This document shows positions 37,542 through 49,170 of a stretch of 64,000 nucleotides of DNA, piece after piece. Below the pieces are notes generated by a model, which saw only the letters and a program-made list of their open reading frames with translations, was not told the DNA's origin and searched no databases. Numbering within the stretch: position 1 is the stretch's first letter; every line of letters begins with the position of its first letter. The position numbers and the translations under genes are program-made. The DNA is from Amphimedon queenslandica. Taxonomy: Eukaryota > Porifera > Demospongiae > Haplosclerida > Niphatidae. The stretch lies in NCBI RefSeq assembly GCF_000090795.2, contig NW_003546372.1, positions 126,661 through 190,660 of the forward strand, given 5' to 3'.

Positions 37542-39253
37542 TTAAGAGAAGTGAAGTACCATCAATGTCATATCATCACGTTTTCTGCAGTTAACAGCAA
37601 CTGTTGATCTAGGATCAGTCATTGCACTGTCATAATAAGCTTCTTTGTGTAATGCTTCAATATCTTGTAATACTTCCCTGGCAATATCTTGAAGATTAGC
37701 ACTCTTTTCAGCTTTTTGTATTAACTGGAGTAGTCTAGGATATACATCACTGGTAGGAGGATCTGTTAAACACTCTAATGTCTTGTACACACCATCAGAC
37801 ATTAATAAAATGTATTCAATATCATTAATAGGATAAGGACCACTTATTGATGGAGTAGCAATACCAGGAGGACCAGTAGCTGAACTAAAAAGTCAATAAA
37901 GATAGGGAGAGATATGAATTCCCCATAATAAACACTCCAACCTTAAAATATCCACATCTTTGTATCCCTTTTTGATGTTATAGTCCCCAATACTTCTGGT
38001 ATTTTCATGACTTCCTAGTCTACCATTTCTCTTTATTTGTTCAATATCTAATCCAAGATCCTTCAGTCTCTCAAGCTCATCTTCATTATCAACACAATGA
38101 TCAACTGATAGCTAATATAAAACAACAACCAACAATTCCCTCTACTTCTCTCTCCTAGTACTTACTTGTCTAAATTTTTCAAAATGTTTCCTATAAACTG
38201 CAATAGCTCTTGAGTCCCCAACATTGGCTACATAAAGATTATTATTAAACACAACTGCAATAACAGCAGTTGTCCCTCCAGCCAGCTCTGGCTCTATCTC
38301 TTGCAATCTGTTAATCTTGTCTGGGTACAGTAGTGACGCTTGGTAAGAGTTAAGTCCCTAAGAAATACAAATTAAATATTACAAAACACAATAAAATAAA
38401 AAACAATTATTACCTTAGGCAATGTTGATTGTATGTCATTTTTTTCTTCAATATAATCATTAATTTTCTGAAAAAATACACGCTCCACATCATCAATCAA
38501 AGCATACAGTGTTGCTTTTGTTTCAAAACGAAGGCCCACAAGGACATCAGGATTAATGAATTTACTGAAGAGATATTGTTCAACCAGACCAGAAGCTTTG
38601 TTACCATCGTGCCCATCAAACACAGCCATGACAATGACATCATCAGTTTTAGCAAAGAACACCCTGTCCTCATTATAGTGATCTGGATCAGCAGATAATT
38701 CGCTTGTCTCCGTAATTGAATAACGACAATTAATAACTGAATTGTAACTGTAATACGGCTTTTCAATAGATTGGTACGTAATAGGAGGAGGGGTTATTGT
38801 AGGCGTGGCTTGTGATAAAACAGTGGGAGGGCTTGGCGACACTGTTGGCTTATCAGCTTCAACAATTGTCGTGGAGACATCGTTATTAGACACTGCACGC
38901 TCCGTATTAAATAAATTACACTTAGAACCACCAGTGTTCTCTCCTCTCTGCACGTCCAGTTTACCACTGTCCATTGTAGCGTTAGAGCGTCTATCATCAT
39001 CACCAATATCCAGTATAGTGTCAGCGGGTGTAGTATCTATATTCTCATTAGACTGGTAAGATGGTAGTGGCTTTGCCCCGTTACCAGTCATTAATGGCGT
39101 GAAACAAGTGCTGGTATTATCTGACTCTGATGATTGCTCTCCGTTGCTCTTGACAGGATAAGAAGAAGGAATGGGATCCGATGAATTAGGGTCGACATCA
39201 GGAGGACTCTCTTCATCTGCTCTTCTTCCAGCACGAGAGTTACGGCAGCCCAT
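37542..39253 (-). CDS. TAB1-like PP2C-family protein, copy B, with lipid-anchor motif
   Basis: Four exons (38414-39253, 38166-38357, 37942-38111, 37542-37884) give 514 residues. It starts MGCRNSRAG: Gly2 followed by Cys3 and Ser6 fits N-myristoylation plus palmitoylation. About 170 disordered Ser/Thr/Pro-rich residues precede a PP2C domain close to copy A; the last three exons are nearly the same in both (for example GGTTAVIAVVFNNNLYVANV and LGLDIEQIKRNGRLGSHENT). It has NEDRVFF, VFDGHDG, VGDSRA, MSDG and RDDMT, so the metal-site Asp residues are kept. The first exon differs, so the copies probably differ in location in the cell more than in activity. Shares a 91-base divergent promoter with LYRM1. 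Confidence 0.87.
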
Positions 39254-39344
39254 TATTGGTGTTGACTTGACCTGTAGTGTCGTGACTATAAAAAATTAAT
39301 AGGTGTGACCAAATGATTATATTAATTTTGACACGCCCACTGTC
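39254..39344. promoter_or_regulatory. Short divergent promoter, TAB1-like B / LYRM1
   Basis: Only 91 bases separate the opposed start codons. Function inferred from position. Confidence 0.5.
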
Positions 39345-39976
39345 ATGTCTTCCAGCAGAGAAGTCCTGTCCTTGTATCGTAGGATCCTGTCACTTGCTCG
39401 AGTATGGAGAGCAACCGTTGAATCTGACAGTGTGATAGAGAGGAAATACATTAAGGAGGAGGCGAGGAGACTTTTTCACAAAAATAAATATGTAAGAACA
39501 GTAAGATATGGTTTGAAATTTTAAATTATAAAAATTGAATTTTTTTGATAGCTGCAAGATCCTTTGGAGATAAGAGGGTGCATTGAAGAAGCAAAATCAA
39601 GAATAGATCTAGGTAAATGAGAACATTGCTACTGAATAGAACAGCCTCATCAACTCCTTGAGTGAAAGAGGCTGCTGTAGTACGCTACATATAATTTGCA
39701 CAAGACTAAATTCACTTCTACTTTCACTTTTTAATATACAGCTCTACATTATAACAATCCTTATCCAAGACTGGTGAGCAAGTTCTCTACTCTCTTTTCT
39801 TCCATTTCATGATCTCTCTTTATCTTTTACTTAAAAATTCCCTTAGGTCAATTTCCCACAAACATTTGTTCCGGCCAGCAAACACAAAAGAGCACAAAAA
39901 AGACAAACAAATCAATCAAAACCAATTTATATCAACTCACAAGAATAACAATAATATGTATACCAGTGTATTATGA
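39345..39976 (+). CDS. LYRM1: LYR-motif protein LYRM1-like
   Basis: Four exons (39345-39491, 39552-39612, 39742-39773, 39848-39976) give 122 residues, the same as human LYRM1. SREVLSLYRRILSLARVW carries the LYR motif; FHKNKYLQDPLEIRGCIEEA and LALHYNNPYPR match the family. LYRM proteins are small mitochondrial helpers that bind acyl carrier protein and assist iron-sulphur or respiratory assembly. In the last exon the frame called ends NNNNMYTSVL. The next frame reads SKPIYINSQE then stop, which looks more like the human end (SKPVYLRSHDE), so one base may be missing in the A run at 39897-39901. The stop is 38 bases from the TOP3A stop on the other strand. Confidence 0.87.
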
Positions 39977-40014
39977 TAATATCTTTTCTTATCAAAATTA
40001 GTGACGTTAAACTA

Positions 40015-41487
40015 TCAATTATTATTAGGGCATGTTCTCTTAGTGTGTCCCAATGTGTGACATATACTGCAAGTGGGTCCTGCTCTCTTTTTCTTTGCAC
40101 CCTGTTCATCATCATCCCCTCCTCTACTGCTAAACGTTCTACCTCTTGATTTCCCCCCTGCACTGGAACCCATGCCACTGGGTCCGGGATTATCCATCCA
40201 CTCGAAGAACCCGCACTGCTCGTCTCGCGGTTTAGGACAAGTACGAAATAATCTCCCTTGATTATTGCCAGACTGAACGGTCCTCCTGTCATTAAAATCA
40301 TAATTATTCAGCTACCATATTAACATACTGTACAGCAGGTAGTCCACAGCGACAGGTACCAGCATTACTTCCTCCTCCTCCTCCCCATCTCCCTCTCCCT
40401 CCTCCTCTAAAGGGATATGTAGAATGTATACTAGTTGTTACCGTAGGGGACCTTTTTTTGAGGGCTGTAAATTTTGCGGATTTTACAATTTTTTGAAGAT
40501 ACGCAAAAATTACTTCCGCGAAAACAAATTATTACAATATAAAATGGCAGACGGCATAAATTTGCGATCTTAAGGTAAATTTGTGAAATTTACAGCCCTT
40601 GAAAAAAGGTGTCCTACAGTATCTCGCTGGTGAAATAACTTTTTTGGAAAATGCTGTACTTTCATTATAAACTTTTAAAAATTATACAAATGGGACAATT
40701 GTCCCTCCAAAAATTGTTATTGTAGCAACACCTAAAATTGTAGCAACACCTAAAACTCTAAGACTTGACACTAACAAACTAAATTATTTCTTTATATACT
40801 ATGAAAAGATGGTAATATCATCGTGGGGCGTACCATTATCAAGATTTTAGTTAATATACAGTACAGACACACATCTCAATCAATCAATACCTTTTAGTGA
40901 ATAGAAAACCAGGAGCACTACCACCTGGAAAAGAACCTCTACCTCCTCCTCCTATTCCAATTATAATAAAAATAATAGAATTATAAATAATTATAATAAA
41001 CAACAACAGTATACATGTACTAACTGTTAAAGAAGGGTTGTTGCTGCTGAGTATGGTATGATGTTGATTGTTGATTATTGGAATCCGACTCATCCGCCCA
41101 AAGAAAGAAATTGCATTTTCCTTCTTCGTCCCTTTTAGCACATTTATAAAACTGACGCCCTAATGAAATTAATATAATAATAATAATAATAAAATAATAA
41201 TAATAATAATAAAATAATTAATATAATTACCTTTATTAATACTTTGTTCATTTCTCACAGTTAATAATATTGCTTCAATACCACAGTTGCAAACCACGCC
41301 CCCTACTCCACCCCCTATCATCCCCACTCCAGTGTATGAAGGACCAGCTCCTCTGCCAATATTATAAGCCCCACCCCCTCCAGGAGGAGGAGGAGGGGGT
41401 GGTGGGGGTCCAAAATTATTGGTATGATTGAATCCCCTTCCTCTTGAGTGAGTGGAGGAGCCCCTAGTACTACCTCTACCTATTTTC

Positions 41488-41524
<37 letters not shown>

Positions 41525-44500
41525 TGATGATGATGATAATGCCAAAGAGAATTCTCTATTTTTATAATTTTATTTGATATATATTAAGCTAGATTTACAA
41601 TAATGTAACTTTAACTGGTGACATCACTTACAATGTACATGTACATGTATCTTGAACGTAGCATAAGACCAAACTGAGATTGAAAATGATTTAAAGAGAA
41701 TTCTCCACTTTTAAATTTTTTTGTGATATATGTTCTTATGCTGCTGATATATGTTCTTATGTTGCATAGAAAGTTTGAGCTCATTCAGATCAAGTTTGAA
41801 TTTTTGAAAAATTTTAAAAATTACTTTAAAATCAGGCCAATGGCCAAATTAGGCTATAGCTTTGGTCAAATTTTGTCAAAAGTGGCTAGGAGAGAATTCT
41901 TCATTTGTTAAAATTTTTTCTGATAAAAATATATGTTCTTAATGTTGTTTAGAAATTTGAAATTAATTCTGATCTAAATGCATGGTACTGTATAGCAAAA
42001 AATTTTCATGGATTTCGCCTTTTTCAAAATTAAAAAAAAATAAAATCCGCGATATTCAATTTAATAAGGTTCAAAATGGCCAAAAAGTAAAAAACCACAA
42101 AAATTAAAGTCACGAAATTAATTTTTAGACGGATCTGCAAAAATTTTGGGCCACGAAAATTTCTTGCTATACCGTATTTTGCCAAAATTGCTATGAAAGA
42201 ATTTTCTACTTTTATTACATATTTCTATGCATGTACAGTAAATTATCAAATTGACCTCTGGTTGATGTCTGAGACTGCGTTGGTGCCGTCCCTTCTTTGA
42301 TTGGTCGGAAGTTAAGTACATTAATCAAATTACCGTCACACGTTGAACAGCCAGTGTATTCATCTGACATGAAATGAGGGGTGGAGCCACGTTGAAACTT
42401 AAACGATAAATAACTAACAGGCGGTGGGTAGCACTAAAAGAGAAGAGGAGAGAGAGAGAGTGCAATTTTAATTGTGTCCAGTAATTATATTTTTTCAGTG
42501 CACCAGGGACTAGGGATTAAACTCTATTTATTATTCAAAATAAATTATGCTTTAATTTATTATCTATCAAATGTCCCTTAATAAATAGACTAAAACACAT
42601 AAAAAAGTGATTTCAAGACACTAAAAATTCTTACATTATTACAGCGCTGAGTTGGGTGTGGTTTTGCTTCAATCACTGACGATGGAAAGAACTGCAAACT
42701 GCGGCAGTGAGGAAACCCCAAACAACTTAACATATATCTAAACAAAAACAACAACAATAACAACAACAACAATAACAACAACACTAGATCATACTGTAAC
42801 ACTCACCCTCCATCTTTCTTTCTTTTCACAACCATGTCTTTCTCCTTGCAAAATGGACACCTCCTAACAGCGTCACTAAGAAGTGGCTCTTGAGCTGAAA
42901 TAAAAAATAATCATAAAAGTCATTATTAATTTATTTATTACTTTGTTCTTGTTCATTAAAATCTCTTGCTTCTCCAAAATACTTGGATAGCGAGAGATCA
43001 AGTTTTCTAGCCTAAAAGACAAGCAAAAATAACAAAAAACAATAGCAAATATTTACTTGCTGCTTTGCTTGAACAAAAACTCTTTTATATTTATCAAGCA
43101 TTTCTCTTACAACATCTAAATGATATAAATAAATACTATATTTTGTCTTAATTGTTTAGTCAAAAATAATACAAACAAGCCTTACCATCTTTAGTACAAT
43201 ATCCATCACAAATCCTACAAATAATAAAAGTAAAAAATACAATTACATACATGTATATAATGTAGCATACCGTATAGCGGGATTTATTGACGAGTAAAAA
43301 ATTTGACGAAAACAGTAAATTTCCCCGGTTGGCCAGTTTTAATTTGACAAATAGTGCCCTTCGCATACACGCGGCATAAACAAAAAAATTTTTGATGGTT
43401 ATAAAATTTGACGTTTTATTTTAAATTGTCAACTCGTCAAAATAAAACCTTCGTCAATAAATCCCGCTATACGGTACATGTACATGCATTTTCTCTACCT
43501 TTTTAACTTGTCCTCCAGTTCAGCTCTTAGTTTAGGTTTTGATAGCTGATATCCCATTGAATCATAGCCTGTAAAACACACTCATTAGTGACAAGAAAGT
43601 AGAGATATTGGAAGGCAAGATGCATGTTACTTATAATCAGTTACCCTCAACAAGTCCTATTCCAAGTTCTCCTGGTACGAAACTGCCGTCAGATTGTACT
43701 CCAACATACGAGCGAGTTTTAATCGTTTCGATATGCTCAGCGTGTGTAGCATCAGTCCCTATGCCATGTTTGTCCATTAAAGCAATTAGATCAGCTTCTT
43801 GTAATAGTGATGGTGGGTTGGTTTCGCCTTCTATCATCTATAAACAACAACAAACAATAAACAATAACAAAGAGACAACAATACTTCAATTGCTGATGGT
43901 AAAAATGTCCCATTTAGCTGATACTGTGGTAGAGTCTATCAAATAAAAATAAAATATAATACGCAACCTTCTATTACTGATCCAATAAGATAGCAAATAT
44001 AAAAATTTTAAGAATAATTGTTCCTACTTTATCGGCCCATTTGTCATAAATATACACATCAAGGTAATTCCTGGCAGTGATGACTAAACCTTTAGCTATA
44101 AACTGTCATCATAATATCATACAATTATTAGTTAATAGTAAATTGACTAACTCTTTCTCCTCCTATCTCTATTTCAACAGTAGTTTCATTACCTTCAGCA
44201 TTCTGAGGGAGGGAGATGAAAAAGGAGAGGTTTATAAATGTATTTACTTTTGAACAGCAAGCTAGAAAATGTCTTACAACAAATTCATACAGTCGTTGTT
44301 CGTTACCCTAAAAATAAATAAACAATGATAAACAACAACAGCAACAACAACAATTAAACTAACAGTAAGACTATTCGTGTATTTCACTGGATGTATTGGT
44401 GGATGAGCATTATCTGTCTTCTGACCATTTCTTGGAGTAGGACCAACAGACAACACATTACCAGCAAAACCTGTATTAATAACTAGTATTAATAACTGAT

Positions 44501-45563
44501 GATATTAATGACATATATTCAATAGCTGGCATTCTCTATCTCTTCATATAAATGCACATACAATGTATCTCTCATCTCTCTCTCACCTCCCCATCTATGA
44601 TCCTGTGTCTGTTCTCTAATTAAAGAGACAAGATCAAAAGATTCCGGAAATATGTTAGTCTCTGTTCTAGGGTAACTAATGAACCTGAGAGAGAGAGGAA
44701 GATAAAGAGAGAGGAGAAAAGGGGCCCTATACCCTTGTGTGTAGAGTTTTTCAGCAATCTTCATAGTCTCTTTTGCACTGATACGTAACTTCCTTGAACA
44801 CAACTTCTCTAATTCCTATGACAGGGTAGTCCATCAAAAATGGTTAGGACAAAATTCTTACATTTTCTGATATAAATACACATTCTAAAAGTTGAGAGCT
44901 ACAATGTAGAATTTTTGTTCGAAATTAGATCTTTAGCCAGAAAATAAAATCAGGTCAATCAGCTTAAACTTTTTACACAGCACATTAGTAACGCGGTAGC
45001 GTTGCTAAGTAGGATTCACCCCACTTCAAAATGGCTGGCCTGCTTCGACTTTTGCAGCCTTGCTCTATAAGGCATTAATATGTATCAGAAAATAATTTCA
45101 GAGCCAATTTTCAGAAACATTAATCCATGTTTCAAAAAAATTGCTACCATACGTTTATTTTCGCAGTTAAATAATTCATGTTTTTTGCTCAACCACAAAA
45201 ATTTAAATTGTGAAATTCTACATCTCCATTGCCACATGGTGCAGTTTGCAAGCTATTCATAAAAATTTATTATGCAAAAATAAGCCGGTATATGATATTT
45301 TCATAACTCAAAACTTTTAGTTGGAATTTCTACATAGCACAAGGACATCAATAAGTACATGTGTATAATAAAAAACCATCATCCTTACTACTGTGTCCAG
45401 TGGGCACGGCCTCCACTTGCTCTTTGGTTTACTTTTGATATCAACAACACGAGCTGTGGGATTCTATTTAATGCCCACCACATAAACAAACAAAGAAATA
45501 CACATACCTCCATACAGAGCTGGTACAAAATGAGACAACAAGTATGATTGAACAATCTAACCC

Positions 45564-45597
<34 letters not shown>

Positions 45598-46694
45598 ATT
45601 ATTACTATTTTTATATTCTCTTGCTATTTTTTTATCATTATATCTTACCTTTTCCAATTGAAGCTTACATTTTCATTGCTTGCCTGGTGAGTGACTGTTA
45701 TCTTATAAAATGTCTCTGGAACAAACGCTTGTATTTCCTTATACTAAGAGAGGAAGAAAAAGACCTACCATATTAACTCTCTCCCTTCCATCCCTCTCTC
45801 TCTCTTACTCTATCAACCACAAATCCAAGTGTAGGGAACTGGCATGGCCCATAGGATACTAACTGGTCTGAGAGGATATTAGGAAATACCTTACGCAACC
45901 TCATGGTCTGAAACCTAGTGAATGCACAACCTACAACAACAACAACTAATAAATATCTCATCATCATCATCATCACTATAATAAAACATGCTTTAGGAGG
46001 GAGAGGATGAGGGTTTCCCCTACAGCATGCTAAGTGAGCTACAATAGTAAAAAGCATGTTGGAGTAACCACCATACTCTCCCCAATTAATGCACCCTCCT
46101 ATTATTAAACCTCTACATGGCATTGTAATTAGAAAGTCCCATTGTTTACAGGTATATTGAGTACTTTGCTAAGCACCTCCTGGAGCATTTCATAATTGTT
46201 CCTATCTAAACAATGACCACCTGAGATATGTAATTATTTATCAAGAGGTGTTAATTGGGGCGAGTATAGTACAGTATAAAAAATTCATTAAAAAATCCAA
46301 TTTTGATCGGAATCAATTTAAACTTTCAACATAGCATAAGAATATGTACATGTACATGCATCAAAAATGGAGAATCTTTTTCTTTTCATTTTTGACAGAA
46401 TTTGGCCTAAGATTCTGGTATTATCATTGGCCTAATTTTGGGGAAACTTTTAAAAATTTGTAAAAAATTCAATTGTGATTGGAATCAGCTCAAAATTTCC
46501 ACGCAACACAAAGACAGGCATATGTATCAGGAAAATTATAGAAGTGGAGAGTTCTCTACTTTTCATTTTTGGTGAAATTTAGGCAAAGTCGCTGTAGGGT
46601 CTTTGGCCCAATTTCGAAGCAACTTAAAAATTCATTAAAAACCAATTTCGATTAGAATCAGTTCAAAATTTCTAAGCAACATAAGTATATGCAT

Positions 46695-46748
<54 letters not shown>

Positions 46749-48065
46749 TCTAGCCATTTTTGATAAAATACTGGGTCTTTGCCCAAATTATTTTTCCATT
46801 TATTATATTTACCTATTCTAAGATCAAGCTCTTGTCTTGCCTCAACAGCATCAACCATCCTTTTATCCAACACAGTAAGATTAGTACAAGCTCTGGTTAT
46901 AGACCTGAGGAGAGAGAGACAGAGGACTATGAGAGTAACAATATTAAATGTACCACTAACTAACTGGGGCGTTATTTCCGAAAACCTTGCTCTGTGAATT
47001 CGCAATCTTTGTCTTACTATATAAAAATTATTATAATAAAAAAACGATTAACAATATATTCATTAGTTAATTAAATTACCTTCAAAACACACATCCACTA
47101 TTTCCTGTGCTATGTCTTCTCCCTCCCTGTCTCCATCGGTCCACAGTATAACATCCTGACATCCTCTTATCTCTCTTTGTATGGTTCTCTTTATTGGGAT
47201 GAAATCAGGCTGGACACTCTTCTCTACTTGTGCATCAAACAACTTGATGGGTGCACAATTCTGCCTATAGTCATTTATTAATTGACAGCAGTTAGTTGTT
47301 AATAGAGGATATGCGTGCTAAGTATATTCATAACTTTTAAGTACCGTATATCCAACCCACACAGTAAATTGGCCGCCATGTTGGACGTCAAGTTTATTAA
47401 GAGTTCAATGGGGGAAAACACATTTTCTTGCCTTGCTACCTTCTTGAGGCCTTTTTCGGAAGCTTAGAAAGCATTCTTAGGATCTAATGGGGTCTAGTAG
47501 TCACCTGTTATTAAGAAATACAGAGCGGTTTCCTGGTACCAAGCCTTTTTCTACTGTTTCTCCATCGCTGCCAATAGAAAACTGATGTCCAACGAATTAA
47601 TTTTTTTTCTTGAAAGTTATTACGGTATGCAATGAATATACTTAGCACGCATATCCTCTATTAATAAGTATAGTTATTTATACCAGTTGCGATATATTTG
47701 AATAAAGTCCAGTTGCATTAGGTGACCGGATACTGAGGTCATTACCATTTGGTGCTCCTATTAATTAAATTATTAATTGAATTAATCATTTATTAAAATA
47801 ACAATTAACATACTCTTCCCAAGATGTGGAGGTTGAATTCATATATTTTATTAAATTTTGAAAATCCTTCACGCTGTAAAAAGAGAGAGAGGGGTGTTAC
47901 ATGTATCCACGACCACGTGTACAGTGTATTGTATAATATATTTCTCACTCTCTGAAATCCCCTCCGTCCGGACATGACTTTTGCTAGCTCTTTGGCTGCG
48001 TCGTTTTTCTCTGCAACGTTTAAAATCTTTGGAAGGGAAGGTCTGGCGGCCATTTTGTGTTCCAC
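40015..48065 (-). CDS. TOP3A: DNA topoisomerase III alpha
   Basis: About 28 exons. First exons: 47949-48065 ([20 protein letters not shown]; a second ATG at 48053), 47814-47873 and 47684-47757. The TOPRIM acidic motif [10 protein letters not shown] is near 47120-47160, and the active-site Tyr lies in FISYPRTET near 44670. [13 protein letters not shown] and [20 protein letters not shown] are core landmarks. The C-terminal half has a four-Cys finger ([10 protein letters not shown]...CLGFPHC), two GRF zinc fingers ([14 protein letters not shown] and CRCGLP...[20 protein letters not shown]), and a final CCHC knuckle [15 protein letters not shown] Gly/Pro-rich linker (nine Pro in a row) parts the fingers. 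It is a type IA enzyme that with BLM and RMI1 dissolves double Holliday junctions; animals also use it in mitochondria. Many introns carry MITEs. Confidence 0.95.
40439..40621. mobile_element. MITE, TACCGTAGGGGACC family
   Basis: The inverted ends share taccgtaggggacc and gagggctgtaaattt; the right end is ctacagtat. It is 183 bases, in a TOP3A intron. The same family is at 57362-57557. Confidence 0.88.
41540..42240. repeat. Unit-repeat stretch interrupted by a MITE
   Basis: ~155-base units run from about 41540 to 41985 and go on from 42177 to about 42235 (gccaaaattgctatgaaaga). The MITE at 41986-42176 sits between and so arrived later. Confidence 0.7.
41986..42176. mobile_element. MITE, TACYGTATAGCAA family
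   Basis: Left end tactgtatagcaaaaaattt; right end aaatttcttgctataccgta, its near-perfect reverse complement. It is 191 bases with no ORF, in a TOP3A intron. Confidence 0.88.
43267..43476. mobile_element. MITE, TACCGTATAGCGGG family
   Basis: Left taccgtatagcgggatttat and right ataaatcccgctatacggta are perfect inverted repeats; further inside, attgacgag matches cgtcaat. It is about 209 bases, in a TOP3A intron. Confidence 0.92.
44830..45350. repeat. Unit-repeat fragment with MITE inserted
   Basis: Worn units lie on both sides of the MITE at 45145-45297 (ttaaactttttacacagcac before; cacaaggacatcaataagta after). In a TOP3A intron. Confidence 0.55.
45145..45297. mobile_element. Worn MITE related to 20817-21027
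   Basis: Left taccatacgtttattttcgc; right gcaaaaataagccggtatat. The inside shares ccattgccacatggtgcagt with the SRP68 copy. About 153 bases. Confidence 0.75.
46013..46760. repeat. Unit-repeat end fragment and ~155-base units, plus (TA)n
   Basis: An end fragment at about 46013-46060 (gggtttcccctacagcatgc, taagtgagct) lies beside a TOP3A exon. About three units follow from 46270 to 46695, and (TA)n at about 46698-46746. All in the TOP3A introns around 46 kb. Confidence 0.7.
47303..47660. mobile_element. MITE flanked by TTAA, with a second TACCGTA pair inside
   Basis: The outer inverted repeats of about 30 bases begin tagaggatatgcgtgctaag. TTAA flanks both sides (47299-47302, 47661-47664), as expected for TTAA-targeting transposons. 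Inside, TACCGTA (47342) faces TACGGTA (47621-47627), which suggests a second element nested within. In a TOP3A intron; no ORF of note. Confidence 0.82.
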
Positions 48066-48153
48066 GTTCTTCCACCTGCTAAATAGGCGTGACTAAAATT
48101 GCAAGTTTAGCCACACCCAGTTAAGGTGGAGCTGGTTCAATGTTTACTCTGTA
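48066..48153. promoter_or_regulatory. Short divergent promoter, TOP3A / first CD225 gene
   Basis: 88 bases between opposed starts. Function inferred from position. Confidence 0.5.
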
Positions 48154-49128
48154 ATGTCAGGTAAGGCTCTTTGGGTATTTATTTATTTATTTACAAAATA
48201 TACAGGGATCAGTACAGACAATGGGTCACAGGATAGGACTAACAGCTCTTGTTCTAGCATAGAGAGAATAGAGGAAGAAGCGAGAAGAAACGAAACTACC
48301 AACAGATCTACACCAGCAAGTACTCAAAATAGAAGAGAAGCTCCTACAAGACAGGAAAGCACTCTTACACGGGGAACTCTTGATGTAACGACAAGACAGG
48401 CGAGTACTATTGGAAGGGACACTCGGGATACATCGTTTAATGATCCACGAGGAGCTGTCAGTGCTGATGGAGAAGATCAAGATCATGGTAACAGACGAAG
48501 ACAGCAGCGAATCATTGACCCTGTTGATTATTCTACACCTCCTCCACCTTATCCTGGTTTACATCGGACACTATCAGCTCAAGAGAGAGCTGCCACAAGA
48601 CGCCACGCTCCAGTTCATAATGTCTTGCAACATTCATCAACAGTTCCTGTAATAGGTCGACATAGCAATCCAACAAGATTTAGATCTACAAATCCAAACT
48701 TAATACCATCAATTGTGAGACAATAATTGTTATTATTATTCTTATTATTGATTTGTGTGTATAGTACCACCAAGAAGAAGATCCTAACGCAAGATATGCA
48801 AGGCAGATGACCACTTCATTGTGTTTATTGGTTACCTGTGTTGCAATCTGTAATATAGGATCATTATTTTTCACCATACCTGCTGTTTTGTGTGCTTGGA
48901 AGGTAGGTCTAATTGCTGCCACTCTAATTTATAATTTACATTATTTTTCTTCAGGCAGTCCAAGCTAGTATGAATGATCAGTATCGCAAAGCTGAGAAGA
49001 GGAGGAATATTTCAATACTGTTTTTTTGGATAGGAGTCGTCCAATTTGTTATTTTATTATTACTAATCTCTCTTATTGTAGCAATCTTTTTATTAATTGA
49101 GGATGGTGTATTATCTTTTAATGGTTAA
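48154..49128 (+). CDS. CD225/dispanin-like two-span membrane protein 1
   Basis: Exons 48154-48160, 48206-48714, 48765-48902 and 48955-49128 give 275 residues. A polar Arg/Thr/Ser-rich N-terminus has a PPPPYPGL (PPxY) motif. Then come span 1 (SLCLLVTCVAICNIGSLFFT), a basic loop (WKAVQASMNDQYRKAEKRRN) and span 2 (ISILFFWIGVVQFVILLLLI). Order and loop fit the CD225 family (IFITM, PRRT, SynDIG), whose members sit in plasma or endosomal membrane and affect membrane fusion or trafficking. The first intron would be just 45 bases and in frame, so an unspliced form is also open. The intron between span 1 and the loop is shared by all genes of the cluster. Confidence 0.78.
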
Positions 49129-49139
49129 TCATTATTTTT

Positions 49140-49170
49140 AACGACCTGGGGGCGTAGCCCCCAGGTCGTT
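49140..49170. repeat. Perfect GC-rich hairpin after CD225 gene 1
   Basis: The stem aacgacctgggggc (14 bases) pairs exactly with gcccccaggtcgtt across a 3-base loop (gta). It begins 12 bases after the stop codon, in otherwise AT-rich sequence. Confidence 0.9.

Noticed and set aside
39927-40301. 124-residue minus-strand ORF
   Set aside because: Shadow frame of the last TOP3A exon, which holds the second GRF finger and CCHC knuckle in another frame.
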